Assembly (NCBI RefSeq): GCF_002953255.1
Contig: NZ_CP026498.1
Coordinates: 6,774,030 to 6,833,862, forward strand
DNA from: Streptomyces sp. CB01881
Lineage (GTDB): Bacteria; Actinomycetota; Actinomycetes; Streptomycetales; Streptomycetaceae
DNA: 59,833 nucleotides
Direction of reading: 5' to 3'
Both the position numbers and the translations under genes were made by a program. The notes under the pieces are model-generated. The model made no database searches, was not told the DNA's origin, and worked only from the letters and a program-made list of their open reading frames with translations. Below, piece by piece: positions 23,331-32,559 of this stretch (its first letter is position 1; each line of letters starts with the position of its first letter).

Positions 23331-24668
23331 TCAGACCGCCTGGTCACCGGGGAGCGGGCCGGTGCGCCGCGCCGCCCGCAGGTAGAGGACGGCGGCGAGC
23401 GCGTACACCAGGGCCACGCCGCCGACCACCACCACCGATCGGCCGGAGAGCGGCAGCACCAGGGCCGTCACCAGGGCGGCCGCCACGAAGGCGACGTTGA
23501 ACAGCACGTCGTAGATGGCGAAGACGCGTCCGCGGTAGTCGTCCTCCACCGACTCCTGGACCACGGTGTCGGCGCAGATCTTGGTGCCCTGGGTGACCAC
23601 GCCGAGCAGCAGCGCCGCGATCAGGCACGGCACCAGCGAGAATCCCAGGCTGAGCGCGGGCACGAAGACGACCGGGGCCACCAGGCAGAGCGTCATCCAG
23701 CCGGCCAGCCCGAACCGCCGCGTGCACCAGGGGCTGATCACCGCCGCCACGAAGAAGCCGGTCGCGGAGAGGCCGACCGCCTGGCCCAGGGTGGCCAGCC
23801 CGGCCGAGCTGTCGGCGGGGTCGTTGAAGGTGTAGCGGGCGAGCATCACCACCACGACGATCAGCACGCCGTAGCAGAACCGGGCGGCGGTGACGGCGGC
23901 CAGCGCGTGGACGGCGGGCCGGCAGTCCCGCACCAGGTGGGTGACGGCCGCGCCCAGGTCGCGGGCGGCCCGGGCCAGTGCCTGGCGGAGCGCGGGGCGG
24001 TCCGGGTGGTGCTCGGGGCCGAGGAGGTCCCGGTGCATCCGGCGGGCCGCCAGCGCCGCCGAGAGGTAGAGGACGGCGGCGACCGTGACCAGCGCCGCGT
24101 CGGCCCTCGGCCCGGGGGGCATCACCTGGTGCAGGACGAAGCCCACGCCGCCGCCGACGGCCGCGGCGACCGTCCCCAGGGTGGGGGAGAGCGCGTTGGC
24201 GGTGACCAGCTGCCGCTGGCGTACCACCCGGGGCAGGGCTGCGGAGAGGCCGGCCAGGATGAACCGGTTGAGCGCGGTGACCAGCAGCGCGGAGGCGAAG
24301 AAGAGCCAGGTCGGCGCCTCGGCCAGGAGCAGCGCCCCGGTGACCAGGCCGAGCCCGAACCGGGCCAGGTTGCCGTAGAACAGCACCTGGCGGCGGCGCC
24401 AGCGGTCCAGCAGCACCCCGGCGAACGGGCCGATCACCGAGAACGGCAGCAGCATCACGGCCAGCACCGAGGCGATGTCGGCGGGGGAGGACTGCTTCTC
24501 CGGGGAGAAGACCACGTAGGCGGCGAGCGAGACCTGGAAGACGCCGTCGGAGAGCTGGGAGAGCACCCGCGCGGTCAGCAGCCGGCGGAAGTCACGCCCG
24601 CGGAGCAGGTCGAGGAGCGTGGCGCGCTGCGCGGTCTGGTGGGTGTTGCCGTTCTCCGTGATCGCCAC
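23331..24668 (-). CDS. MFS transporter
   Basis: The 445-residue protein has about 12 hydrophobic segments and an MFS motif A between the second and third (GPFAGVLLDRWRRRQVLF). DVVQESVEDDYRGRVFAIYDVLFN in the second half (core RGRVFAIYD) is typical of DHA3-type/efflux permeases. The substrate is unknown. A GTG at 24668 (VAITENGNTHQ) is preferred. An ATG at 24713 would make a parS site part of the coding sequence (MFHVKH), a common annotation error in Streptomyces. The last 97-base gap to the LppU-like gene has no clear terminator. Confidence 0.8.
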   Translation of the reverse strand: MAITENGNTHQTAQRATLLDLLRGRDFRRLLTARVLSQLSDGVFQVSLAAYVVFSPEKQSSPADIASVLAVMLLPFSVIGPFAGVLLDRWRRRQVLFYGNLARFGLGLVTGALLLAEAPTWLFFASALLVTALNRFILAGLSAALPRVVRQRQLVTANALSPTLGTVAAAVGGGVGFVLHQVMPPGPRADAALVTVAAVLYLSAALAARRMHRDLLGPEHHPDRPALRQALARAARDLGAAVTHLVRDCRPAVHALAAVTAARFCYGVLIVVVVMLARYTFNDPADSSAGLATLGQAVGLSATGFFVAAVISPWCTRRFGLAGWMTLCLVAPVVFVPALSLGFSLVPCLIAALLLGVVTQGTKICADTVVQESVEDDYRGRVFAIYDVLFNVAFVAAALVTALVLPLSGRSVVVVGGVALVYALAAVLYLRAARRTGPLPGDQAV

Positions 24669-24697
24669 CCGCCCAGACTGCCATGGAACCGGCCTGT

Positions 24698-24711
24698 GTT
24701 TCACGTGAAAC
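24698..24711. promoter_or_regulatory. parS: parS site (perfect) between the MFS gene and ino1
   Basis: GTTTCACGTGAAAC, extended to TGTTTCACGTGAAACA, the full 16-base streptomycete consensus. It is isolated from other sites by more than 10 kb on either side. Confidence 0.93.
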
Positions 24712-24727
24712 ATTCGCCGGGAAAGGT

Positions 24728-24762
24728 GAACGGGCCCACGGTCGAAGACCGTGGGCCCGTTC
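24728..24762 (-). terminator. Terminator of ino1
   Basis: GAACGGGCCCACGGTC and GACCGTGGGCCCGTTC form a perfect 16-base-pair stem with a GAA loop, 28 bases beyond the ino1 stop. Confidence 0.85.
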
Positions 24763-24789
24763 AGGCCGTACGAGCGATCAGCCCGTGGC

Positions 24790-25872
24790 TCAGCGCTCGA
24801 CCTCGCCGCGGATGAACTTCTCGACGTTCTCCTTGGCCTCGTCGTCGAAGTACTGGACCGGCGGGGACTTCATGAAGTACGAGGACGCCGACAGGATCGG
24901 GCCACCGATGCCGCGGTCCTTGGCGATCTTCGCGGCGCGCACGGCGTCGATGATGACACCGGCGGAGTTCGGGGAGTCCCAGACCTCGAGCTTGTACTCC
25001 AGGTTCAGCGGGACGTCACCGAAGGCACGGCCCTCGAGGCGGACGTACGCCCACTTGCGGTCGTCCAGCCACGCCACGTAGTCCGACGGGCCGATGTGGA
25101 CGTTGTTGGCGCCCAGCTCGCGGTCGCGGATCTGCGAGGTGACGGCCTGCGTCTTGGAGATCTTCTTGGACTCCAGGCGCTCGCGCTCGAGCATGTTCTT
25201 GAAGTCCATGTTGCCGCCGACGTTCAGCTGCATGGTGCGCTCGAGGATGACACCGCGGTCCTCGAACAGCTTGGCCATCACGCGGTGCGTGATGGTGGCG
25301 CCGACCTGGGACTTGATGTCGTCACCGACGATCGGCACGCCGGCCTCGGTGAACTTGTCCGCCCACTCCTTGGTGCCCGCGATGAACACCGGCAGGGCGT
25401 TCACGAAGCCGACCTTGGCGTCGATGGCGCACTGGGCGTAGAACTTGGCCGCGGCCTCGGAGCCCACGGGCAGGTAGCAGACCAGGACGTCGACCTTCTG
25501 GTCCTTGAGGACCTGGACGACGTCGACCGGGGCCTCGTCGGACTCCTCGATGGTCTCCCGGTAGTACTTGCCCAGGCCGTCGAGGGTGTGGCCGCGCTGG
25601 ACGGTGACGCCGGTCGGCGGCACGTCGCAGATCTTGATGGTGTTGTTCTCGCTGCTGCCGATGGCGTCGGACAGGTCGAAGCCGACCTTCTTGGCGTCGA
25701 CGTCGAAGGCGGCGACGAACTCCACGTCACGGACGTGGTAGTCACCGAACTGGACGTGCATCAGCCCGGGGACCTTGCCGGCCGGGTCGGCGTCCTTGTA
25801 GTACTCGACACCCTGCACCAGCGACGAGGCGCAGTTGCCCACGCCCACGATGGCTACGCGAACCGAACCCAT
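24790..25872 (-). CDS. ino1: Inositol-3-phosphate synthase
   Basis: This NAD-dependent enzyme cyclises glucose-6-phosphate to myo-inositol-3-phosphate. It is the first step toward phosphatidylinositol and mycothiol, the main actinomycete thiol. The 360-residue protein begins MGSVRVAIVGVGNCASSLVQG with the NAD loop GVGNCASS. VPPTGVTVQRGHTLDGLGKYY, KVGFVNALPVFIAG and GDDIKSQVGATITHR (the family's DDxKSGQT-like segment) follow. ATG 25872 follows GGGAG. It lies 127 bases downstream of padR on the same strand, suggesting a padR-ino1 unit. Confidence 0.93.
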   Translation of the reverse strand: MGSVRVAIVGVGNCASSLVQGVEYYKDADPAGKVPGLMHVQFGDYHVRDVEFVAAFDVDAKKVGFDLSDAIGSSENNTIKICDVPPTGVTVQRGHTLDGLGKYYRETIEESDEAPVDVVQVLKDQKVDVLVCYLPVGSEAAAKFYAQCAIDAKVGFVNALPVFIAGTKEWADKFTEAGVPIVGDDIKSQVGATITHRVMAKLFEDRGVILERTMQLNVGGNMDFKNMLERERLESKKISKTQAVTSQIRDRELGANNVHIGPSDYVAWLDDRKWAYVRLEGRAFGDVPLNLEYKLEVWDSPNSAGVIIDAVRAAKIAKDRGIGGPILSASSYFMKSPPVQYFDDEAKENVEKFIRGEVER

Positions 25873-25999
25873 TCCGGTTGCTCCCTGTGATCTCATGAGG
25901 GCCGCCGGGCCTCGGCGGCACTCGTCCTGCTTCTTCGATGACTGCTTTGACGGGCGCGAGGCGCCCACTCCTGCCGCGCGGCACAGGGCTTGCGCGGTG

Positions 26000-26701
26000 T
26001 CAGCGCTCCTGGGCGGAGCGCCCCGGGCGGTCGTACGGTGGCCCGGGCGGATCCGGGGATCCGGCCTCCTGGCCACGGCCGTCCGAAGTCTTGTCGGGTC
26101 CTGCGGTGTCCGGGCCGCCGGTGGACGGCCCGGTGCGGCCGGTGCGGTTGGCCCGCTCGGTCTCGATCAGCTCGTTGAGCCACCGGACCTCGCGCTCGAC
26201 CGACTCCAGGCCGTGCCGCTGCAGTTCGACGGTGTAGTCGTCGAACCGCTCGCGCGCCCTCGCGAGCGAGTTGCGCATCCGCTCCAGTCGCTCCTCCAGC
26301 CGGCTGCGGCGCCCCTCCAGGACGCGCATCCGTACGGCCCGGTCGGTCTGGCCGAAGAACGCGAAGTGGACGCCGAAGTGCTCGTCCTCCCACGCGTCGG
26401 GGCCGGAGTCGGCGAGCAGTTCCTCGAACCGCTGCTTGCCCTCGGGGGAGAGCCGGTAGACGATCTTGGACCGCTTGCCGTTCAGCGCGGTGGCCGGGAC
26501 GTACTCGACGTCCGGGTTGTCCTCGACCAGGAAACCCTGGGCCACCAGGCTCTTCAGACACGGGTAGAGCGTTCCGTAGGAGAACGCGCGGAACGAGCCG
26601 AGCAGGACGTTGAGCCGCTTCCGCAGCTCGTACCCGTGCATCGGTGCGTCATGGAGCAGGCCGAGAACGGCGAACTCCAGCACTCCTGAGCGCCTGCCCA
26701 A
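26000..26701 (-). CDS. PadR-family transcriptional regulator
   Basis: The 233-residue protein has the PadR winged helix at residues 5-100: VLEFAVLGLLHDAPMHGYELRKRLN, SYGTLYPCLKSLVAQGFL and KIVYRLSPEGKQRFEELL. A helical C-terminal dimerisation region (RVLEGRRSRLEERLERM onward) and a disordered Pro/Gly tail follow. The TTG start at 26701 has AGGAGG nine bases upstream and gives the conserved LGRRSGVLEF N-terminus. Twin palindromes lie 60-90 bases upstream. It probably controls itself and ino1, and could reach the divergent PBP gene. The ligand is unknown. Confidence 0.9.
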   Translation of the reverse strand: MGRRSGVLEFAVLGLLHDAPMHGYELRKRLNVLLGSFRAFSYGTLYPCLKSLVAQGFLVEDNPDVEYVPATALNGKRSKIVYRLSPEGKQRFEELLADSGPDAWEDEHFGVHFAFFGQTDRAVRMRVLEGRRSRLEERLERMRNSLARARERFDDYTVELQRHGLESVEREVRWLNELIETERANRTGRTGPSTGGPDTAGPDKTSDGRGQEAGSPDPPGPPYDRPGRSAQER

Positions 26702-26763
26702 TGCCGTCGTCCTCCTTCCCCTCGGCCGGTCCGTGACCCGCCGTCTCCGGCGGTATGCCGCTC

Positions 26764-26788
26764 CGATGTATCGGCTCGATATATCGAG
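26764..26788. promoter_or_regulatory. Twin palindromic operator candidates upstream of padR
   Basis: CGATGTATCG (26764-26773, near palindrome) and CTCGATATATCGAG (26775-26788, perfect palindrome) lie side by side, 11 bases apart, about one helical turn. Both are unusually AT-rich for this genome. The position in the padR/PBP divergent gap suggests a PadR autoregulatory operator. Confidence 0.6.
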
Positions 26789-27054
26789 AACAGTAAACCG
26801 GGGTCCCCGGCTGGGCAAGGGGGGCACGCGTGAATGTGATCACAAGGCGACGCGCGGGTGTGCTTGGCAACGGGCGTGTAATGATCTGCCGCCGTTTTGC
26901 GGCCATTGGCACTTGATGCCCGATTAGTTGCGATTCTCGGCTGCGTACGCTGTCGCGTGTGCACGAGGACCACCTCCGGGGTTAGGGCGGTTACGGGCAT
27001 TCGGACGTGAACCCTGCCTTCAGGCTCGACGGCCTGGCGAGGAGTAGCTGGAAC

Positions 27055-29706
27055 ATGAGCGAACGACGGCGCAGGTCGCCCAACGACGGGCAGCCCCCGG
27101 GCGACAGCGGCCGACCGGGCGGATCCGGGGGCGACGAGCTCAGCTCGGGCGGCCTCGGTCGCAGGCGCCCCCCGGGCGTCCGCGAGACCGCCCAGCAGCC
27201 CCGGATGACGCGTGCCGAGATGCGCAAGGCGGCCCAGAAGGTCGGCAAGCGCGGCGGCGCCGAGAGTGCCGGTACGGGCGGCGGCGAGGGCGGCAGGCCC
27301 GGCAAGAAGCGGTTCATCGACTACCCGCGCTTCGGCAAGGAGGGCTTCCGCCGCTGGCTGCCGTCCTGGCGGCAGTGGCTGACCGCGTTCCTGGTCGTCT
27401 TCGCGGCGTGCGTCGGCACGGTCTTCTTCGTCTACCAGAGCACCACGATCCCGCCGCTGAAGGATCTGGTGAAGGACCAGAACAACATCTACTACTGGGC
27501 CGACGGCACGGAGATGACCCGCAAGGGCGAGACCAACCGGCAGATCGTCGAACTCGCGGACATCAGCCCCAACCTGCAGAACGCGGTCATCGCGGCGGAG
27601 AACGAGACCTTCCGCACCGACAGCGGCATCGACCCGAAGGGCATGGCGCGGGCGCTCTACAACATGGCCAAGGGCGGCGAGACGCAGGGCGCCTCGACCA
27701 TCACCCAGCAGTACGTGAAGAACGCCTACCTCAGCCAGGAGCAGACGCTCGACCGCAAGGTGAAGGAGTTCTTCATCACCCTGAAGCTCAATCAGGAGTA
27801 CGAGAAGCCCGAAATCCTGAAGGGCTATCTGAACACCAGCTGGTTCGGCCGCGGAACGGGCGCGCAGGCCGCCGCCCAGGCGTACTACGGCGTCAACGCC
27901 AAGGACCTGGACCTCTGCCAGAGTGCGATGCTGGCCGGCCTGCTCAAGGGCGCCAACCTGTACGACCCGAGCATCAAGGGCAACCACGAGCGCGCCGAAG
28001 ACCGGTGGAACTGGATCCTCAAGCGGATGGTGGAGACGAAGAACGCCACCCCCGAGGAGCGTGCCAAGTGCACGACCTTCCCCGAGCCGATCAAGAAGGT
28101 CCCGCCGAGCAACATGAACGGCCAGATCAGCTACCTGGTCGACATCGCCAACCGGTACGTCACCTCGAAGGACTCGTCGATCAACCAGCAGGCGCTCGAC
28201 AAGGGCGGCTACAAGATCTACACCACCTTTGAGAAGGACAAGGTCGACGCCCTCAAGAAGGCCGTGGACGACGTCAAGGGCGAGACGCTCAACGTGCAGA
28301 AGCGCCCGGACAACGACAACTTCGTCCAGTTCGCCGCGGCCAGCATCCGCCCCGGTGACGGCGCGCTCGTCGCGATCTACGGCGGCGACGGCGTCGAGAA
28401 CCAGCACTTCGACAACAACGCCGACGCCCAGGGCGTCCAGGTCGGCTCGACCTTCAAGCCCTTCGTGCTCGCCGCGGCGATGCAGGTCGGCGTGCAGACC
28501 GAGACCGAGAACGGCAAGCCCAAGCGGATCAACGCCGACAGCCGCTACCTGGCCGACGACCTCTCCGAGATCCGCAAGCCCGACGGCTCGCTGGTGATGG
28601 GCGACGACGGCAAGCCGTACCGGCAGAAGAACGAGGACAAGCGCAAGCCCGGCTACGTCTCGCTGCGCCAGGCCATGCAGTGGTCGTACAACGTGCCGTT
28701 CGTCCAGCTCAACCAGGACGTCGGCGGCCAGCAGGTGGCCGACATCGCCGAGGCGATGGGCGTGCGCAAGGAGAGCTTCGTCGACACGAAGACCGCGACC
28801 TTCCCGCTCGGCACCTCCGGCATCAGCCCGATCCGGATGGCCGACGCCTACGCCACCCTCGCGGCCAGCGGCAAGCAGACCGACCCCTACTCGGTGACCA
28901 AGGTCGAGTGGCAGGGCACCGCCCGCGCCGGCTTCGCCAAGCCGGCGGCGAAGCAGGCGCTGGAGGCGGTCGTCGCGGACAACGTCACCGACGTGCTGGT
29001 GAACGTGGCGAAGAACGGTACCGGTAAGAACAGCAACCTGCTGGGCCGCCCGGTGGCCGGCAAGACCGGTACCACCGACCAGAACAAGTCGGCCTGGTGG
29101 GTCGGCTACACCCCGCAGCTGGCCACCAGCGTCGCGATGTGGCGCGAGGACCCGACCAAGCACGAGCGGCTCTCGCTGAACGGCACCGGCGGCAAGGACT
29201 CGGTCCACGGTGGTGACACCCCGACCGACATCTTCACCCGGTACATGAAGGCGGCGCTGGCCAACGAGAAGAAGATGGACTTCCCGACCCCGCAGCCGGT
29301 CGGCAGCCAGGTCGACTCCTCCGGCGCCCCGAGCACGGCGAGCCCCACCACCTCGCCCTCGGCCACCGAGACCATGGCGACCACCCCGCCGGACGCCGGC
29401 GCGCCCCAGCCCCCGGTGCCGACCACGACCCAGGGCCCGTCCTGCGTCCCCGGCGTGGACTGCCCGGGCACGGTGCCCACCCCGTCCGCGACCAAGACCA
29501 ACCCGGGCGGTGGCGGCGGCAACGGCGGTGGCAACGGCGGCGGTGGCGGTGGCGGCTCCTCGCCGACCTGCCTCATCCCGGGGCTGTGCGGCTCGACCCA
29601 GCCGTCGCCGTCCTCGTCCTCCGCCAGCCCCTCCAGCAGCAAGCCGGGCAAGCCGACCACGTCGTCGTCGGCGACCCCGGGCGGCGGCGGGCAGGCGGCA
29701 CCCTGA
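27055..29706 (+). CDS. Class A penicillin-binding protein (glycosyltransferase-transpeptidase)
   Basis: This bifunctional peptidoglycan synthase has 883 residues. A cytoplasmic basic/Gly-rich segment is followed by one membrane anchor at 108-130. The GT51 domain has the catalytic Glu182 in AAENETF, then GASTITQQYVKN and RKVKEF. The transpeptidase has Ser465-TFK, SYN at 544-546 and KTGTT at 670. The last 110 residues are Thr/Ser/Pro/Gly-rich and extracellular. ATG 27055 follows GAGGAG. A GTG at 27007 would add 16 residues. It lies divergent from padR. The 26789-27054 gap contains TGTGATCACA (26835-26844) but no gene. Confidence 0.93.
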   Translation: MSERRRRSPNDGQPPGDSGRPGGSGGDELSSGGLGRRRPPGVRETAQQPRMTRAEMRKAAQKVGKRGGAESAGTGGGEGGRPGKKRFIDYPRFGKEGFRRWLPSWRQWLTAFLVVFAACVGTVFFVYQSTTIPPLKDLVKDQNNIYYWADGTEMTRKGETNRQIVELADISPNLQNAVIAAENETFRTDSGIDPKGMARALYNMAKGGETQGASTITQQYVKNAYLSQEQTLDRKVKEFFITLKLNQEYEKPEILKGYLNTSWFGRGTGAQAAAQAYYGVNAKDLDLCQSAMLAGLLKGANLYDPSIKGNHERAEDRWNWILKRMVETKNATPEERAKCTTFPEPIKKVPPSNMNGQISYLVDIANRYVTSKDSSINQQALDKGGYKIYTTFEKDKVDALKKAVDDVKGETLNVQKRPDNDNFVQFAAASIRPGDGALVAIYGGDGVENQHFDNNADAQGVQVGSTFKPFVLAAAMQVGVQTETENGKPKRINADSRYLADDLSEIRKPDGSLVMGDDGKPYRQKNEDKRKPGYVSLRQAMQWSYNVPFVQLNQDVGGQQVADIAEAMGVRKESFVDTKTATFPLGTSGISPIRMADAYATLAASGKQTDPYSVTKVEWQGTARAGFAKPAAKQALEAVVADNVTDVLVNVAKNGTGKNSNLLGRPVAGKTGTTDQNKSAWWVGYTPQLATSVAMWREDPTKHERLSLNGTGGKDSVHGGDTPTDIFTRYMKAALANEKKMDFPTPQPVGSQVDSSGAPSTASPTTSPSATETMATTPPDAGAPQPPVPTTTQGPSCVPGVDCPGTVPTPSATKTNPGGGGGNGGGNGGGGGGGSSPTCLIPGLCGSTQPSPSSSSASPSSSKPGKPTTSSSATPGGGGQAAP

Positions 29707-29744
29707 CGCACCGGGAGGCGCTCGGACGCGCCGACTCGTGGTGA

Positions 29745-29784
29745 ACGGCGGTGGCGGTCCTCTTCGGAGGGCCGCCACCGCCGT
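29745..29784 (+). terminator. Terminator of the PBP gene
   Basis: ACGGCGGTGGCGG and CCGCCACCGCCGT, with the inner TCCTC/GAGGG pairs, make an 18-pair stem closed by a TTCG tetraloop. It lies 38 bases after the PBP stop. Confidence 0.85.
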
Positions 29785-29858
29785 TTCGTCACGATTGGCC
29801 GGTTCGGCCGGAAGCCGCTCAGGGGGCCTCCTCGTCCAGCAGGGGGAGGTGCGGCAGG

Positions 29859-31472
29859 ATGTCCGGCATGACGTCGAGCGCTCCTGACGAATCCGTCGGC
29901 CAGATCGGGCCCATCGAGGCCGCCGGGGTGGCTCCCGCAGCGCCCGGCACGGCCCCCGCCGCCCCCGAGGTGGCCGCGCCACCGGCCAACACCGTGGTCG
30001 TCCCGGCGGACGAGGACCCGGTCGCCGCGGCCGGCAGCGAGGTGATCGGCGGCCCGCCCGGCCGGCGCGCGCTGCTCGGCGTCTCCTGGTGGATCCCGGC
30101 GCGCTTCCTGGCGCTGGTGGTGATCGTGGTCTCGGTGCTGGGCATGGCGCAGAAGCTGCCCTGCTACGACGGCGCCTGGTTCCAGCCGGGGTCGCCGCAG
30201 TACATCCACGCCTGCTACAGCGACATCCCGCACCTGTTCAGCGGGCGCGGCTTCGCGGCCGGGCTGCACCCGTACGTGGACCGGATCCCGGGCACCTCCG
30301 GCGATCTGCAGTACCTCGAGTACCCGGTGCTGACCGGTCTGTTCATGCAGGTCGCGGCCTGGCTGACGCCCGGCGGCGGCACCCAGCAGAGCCAGGAGCA
30401 GTGGTTCTGGGCGATCAACGCCGGCCTGCTGATGGCCTGCGCGGTGGTCGCGGTGGTCGCGGTCTCCCGGACCCACCGGCGCCGTCCGTGGGACGCCCTG
30501 CTGTTCGCGCTCGCTCCCGGCCTGCTGCTGAACTCCACCGTCAACTGGGACCTCCTGGCGGTCGCGCTGGCCGCCGTCGCGCTGGCCTGGTGGGCCGGAT
30601 CGCGGCCGGTCTGGGCCGGTGTCTTCATCGGCCTGGCCGCCGCCGCCAAGCTCTACCCGCTGCTGCTGCTCGGCCCGCTGGTGATGCTCTGCTGGAGGGC
30701 CGGCAAGTGGCGCGAGTGCCGGGCGCTGCTGGGCGGCGCGGTCGGGGCCTGGCTGCTGGTGAACCTGCCGATCATGCTGGCCAACTGGCAGGGCTGGTCG
30801 ACCTTCTACGTCTTCAGCAAGCACCGCAAGGAGGACTACGGCTCCTTCTGGCTGATCCTGATGCAGACCCGGGGCGTGGGGCTGGAGAACCTCGACCTCG
30901 TCATCGGGGTGCTGATGGTGCTCGGCTGCCTGGGGATAGGGTGGCTCGCCCTCTCGGCGCCCCGCCGCCCGCGCGTCACGCAGCTGGCCTTCCTGGTGGT
31001 GGCCGCGTTCGTCCTGGTCAACAAGGTGTACTCGCCGCAGTACGTGCTCTGGCTGATCCCGCTCGCGGTGCTGGCCCGGCCGCGCTGGCGGGACTTCCTG
31101 ATCTGGCAGGCCTGCGAGGTGCTCTACACCCTGGGCATCTGGTCCCACCTGGGCTTCGTCACCGGGCCCAAGCAGCACGGGATCGGCGACTCCTGGTACC
31201 ACTTCGCCATCGTGCTGCACCTGCTCGGCACGCTCTACCTGGTCGTCATGGTGATCCGCGACGTGCTGCTGCCGGACCGCGACCCGGTGCGCTGGGACGG
31301 CAGCGACGACCCGTCCGGCGGGGTGCTCGACCAGGCCCCGGACGTCTTCGTGCTCGGCAACGCCCGGCAGCTGCGCGAGGAGGCCAGCTACGCCGGGTAC
31401 GCGCCGGCCGGTCCGGAGCAGTGGCTCGACGAGCCGCACGCCCCGGAACCGGCCGACAGCACCAGGCCGTAG
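29859..31472 (+). CDS. Glycosyltransferase family 87 integral membrane protein
   Basis: The 537-residue protein has about ten hydrophobic segments and the GT87 (DUF2029) layout of polyprenol-phosphate-mannose-dependent mannosyltransferases. The early loop after the first segment contains PCYDGAWFQPG and ACYSDIPHLF, with the acidic residue expected of GT-C enzymes. LYPLLLLGPLVMLCWR and NKVYSPQYVLWLIPL follow and are typical of the family. The start at 29859 was chosen for GGGGAGG upstream. The acceptor is unknown. A polyprenol-phosphate-mannose synthase-like gene lies 15 kb to the right. Confidence 0.8.
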   Translation: MSGMTSSAPDESVGQIGPIEAAGVAPAAPGTAPAAPEVAAPPANTVVVPADEDPVAAAGSEVIGGPPGRRALLGVSWWIPARFLALVVIVVSVLGMAQKLPCYDGAWFQPGSPQYIHACYSDIPHLFSGRGFAAGLHPYVDRIPGTSGDLQYLEYPVLTGLFMQVAAWLTPGGGTQQSQEQWFWAINAGLLMACAVVAVVAVSRTHRRRPWDALLFALAPGLLLNSTVNWDLLAVALAAVALAWWAGSRPVWAGVFIGLAAAAKLYPLLLLGPLVMLCWRAGKWRECRALLGGAVGAWLLVNLPIMLANWQGWSTFYVFSKHRKEDYGSFWLILMQTRGVGLENLDLVIGVLMVLGCLGIGWLALSAPRRPRVTQLAFLVVAAFVLVNKVYSPQYVLWLIPLAVLARPRWRDFLIWQACEVLYTLGIWSHLGFVTGPKQHGIGDSWYHFAIVLHLLGTLYLVVMVIRDVLLPDRDPVRWDGSDDPSGGVLDQAPDVFVLGNARQLREEASYAGYAPAGPEQWLDEPHAPEPADSTRP

Positions 31473-31478
31473 CGGCGG

Positions 31479-32513
31479 CTAGCGGTCCACCACGCGGTCG
31501 AAGTGCGTGGTGGTGTGCCGGACCTGGAGGATCAGCTCGTCGCCGACCGCCGGCGGCTTGGTCTCGCCGTCCAGGAGGAGCAGCGAGACCTGCATGTGCG
31601 GCGGCTCGGCGAACCAGAGCTGCTTGCCGGCCCAGTTGAACGGCGACTTGGTCTTGTTGACCGTCGCCAGGCCGGCCCGGGCGATCCCCTTGGCCCGCGA
31701 GGACATGCCCTGCACGTACTTGGGCGCCTCCAGGCCGATGCCGTGCGCGGTGCCGCCGGCGACCACCAGCAGGTGGCCGTCGGACGGCGCCGGGTGCTGG
31801 CGGTAGCCGTAGCGGTCGCCCTTGGCGACCGGGGTGACGTCCAGGACCGTCGCCCGGACCTCCAGGGCGCCGTGGTCGCCGAGCCAGAGCCGGGTACCGA
31901 TCCGGGCCCGGAAGACGGTGTCCGGGTAGCGCCGGCCCAGCTCCTCCATGCCCGCCGCGCCGAGGTGGCTGACGAACACGGTGTGCACCGGCACCCCGGC
32001 CGCCCGGGCGGTGTCCACCCAGTGGGCGACCTCGTCCACCGAGGAGGAACCGTCCGGCCGGTCCATCGGCAGGTGCAGCGCCAGACCCTCGAAGGAGACG
32101 CCCTCCAGCTCGGCCGCGACCACCGGGAGGTCGGCCGCGCTCACGCCGTGCCGGCGCATGGTGGTCATGCACTCCAGCACCACCCGGGAGCCGCGCAGCG
32201 CGCGCAGCCCGTCCAGGTTCGCCACCGTCCGGATCACCCGGGCGTGCGGCAGCGGCAGGACCTCCTCGCCGACCCGGTAGGGGGTGAGGACCAGCAGCTC
32301 GCCGCCGTACCAGTCGGCCGCGTCGGCCGCCTCGTACGCGGTGCCGACGGCCAGCACACCGGTGCCGAGGAGGGTCGCCTCCTCGGCCAGCCGGTGGTTG
32401 CCCAGGCCGTAGCCGTTGCCCTTCGCCACCGGCACCAGGCCGGGGAACTCGGCCAGGACGGAGCGCTGGTGGGTGCGCCAGCGTTCGGTGTCGAGATAGA
32501 GCGACAGCGTCAT
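31479..32513 (-). CDS. Alanine racemase-like PLP-dependent protein
   Basis: The 344-residue protein shows the fold-type III N-terminal domain: VPVAKGNGYGLG at about 27-38 has the lysine that would hold PLP. VLTPYRV, LHLPMDRP and FRARIGTRLWLGD follow (compare the family's RPGIxLYG phosphate loop). The C-terminal beta-domain appears short and divergent, with QLWFAEPPHMQVSLLLLDG. True Alr function is uncertain. The upstream partner is femX on the same strand, 46 bases away, so a peptidoglycan-precursor role is plausible. It is convergent with the GT87 gene with only six bases between the stops. Confidence 0.78.
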   Translation of the reverse strand: MTLSLYLDTERWRTHQRSVLAEFPGLVPVAKGNGYGLGNHRLAEEATLLGTGVLAVGTAYEAADAADWYGGELLVLTPYRVGEEVLPLPHARVIRTVANLDGLRALRGSRVVLECMTTMRRHGVSAADLPVVAAELEGVSFEGLALHLPMDRPDGSSSVDEVAHWVDTARAAGVPVHTVFVSHLGAAGMEELGRRYPDTVFRARIGTRLWLGDHGALEVRATVLDVTPVAKGDRYGYRQHPAPSDGHLLVVAGGTAHGIGLEAPKYVQGMSSRAKGIARAGLATVNKTKSPFNWAGKQLWFAEPPHMQVSLLLLDGETKPPAVGDELILQVRHTTTHFDRVVDR

Positions 32514-32559
32514 CGGGTCATCTCCCAGAGGGTGTTGGGCACGGCGGGGCGCGGGCTGC

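Noticed and set aside
26835..26844. TGTGATCACA as a CRP-like site before the PBP gene
   Set aside because: A CRP site needs a six-base spacer between TGTGA and TCACA. Here there is none, so it is only a short palindrome.
26554..29982. A very long minus-strand open frame (1142 codons) opposite the PBP gene
   Set aside because: It is antisense to a gene with clear GT51 and transpeptidase motifs. The high GC content leaves the opposite frame open. The product is Arg/Leu/Val low-complexity.
29106..31439. A 777-codon minus-strand frame over the PBP end and the GT87 gene
   Set aside because: It spans two well-supported + strand genes and their terminator, and shows no domain character.
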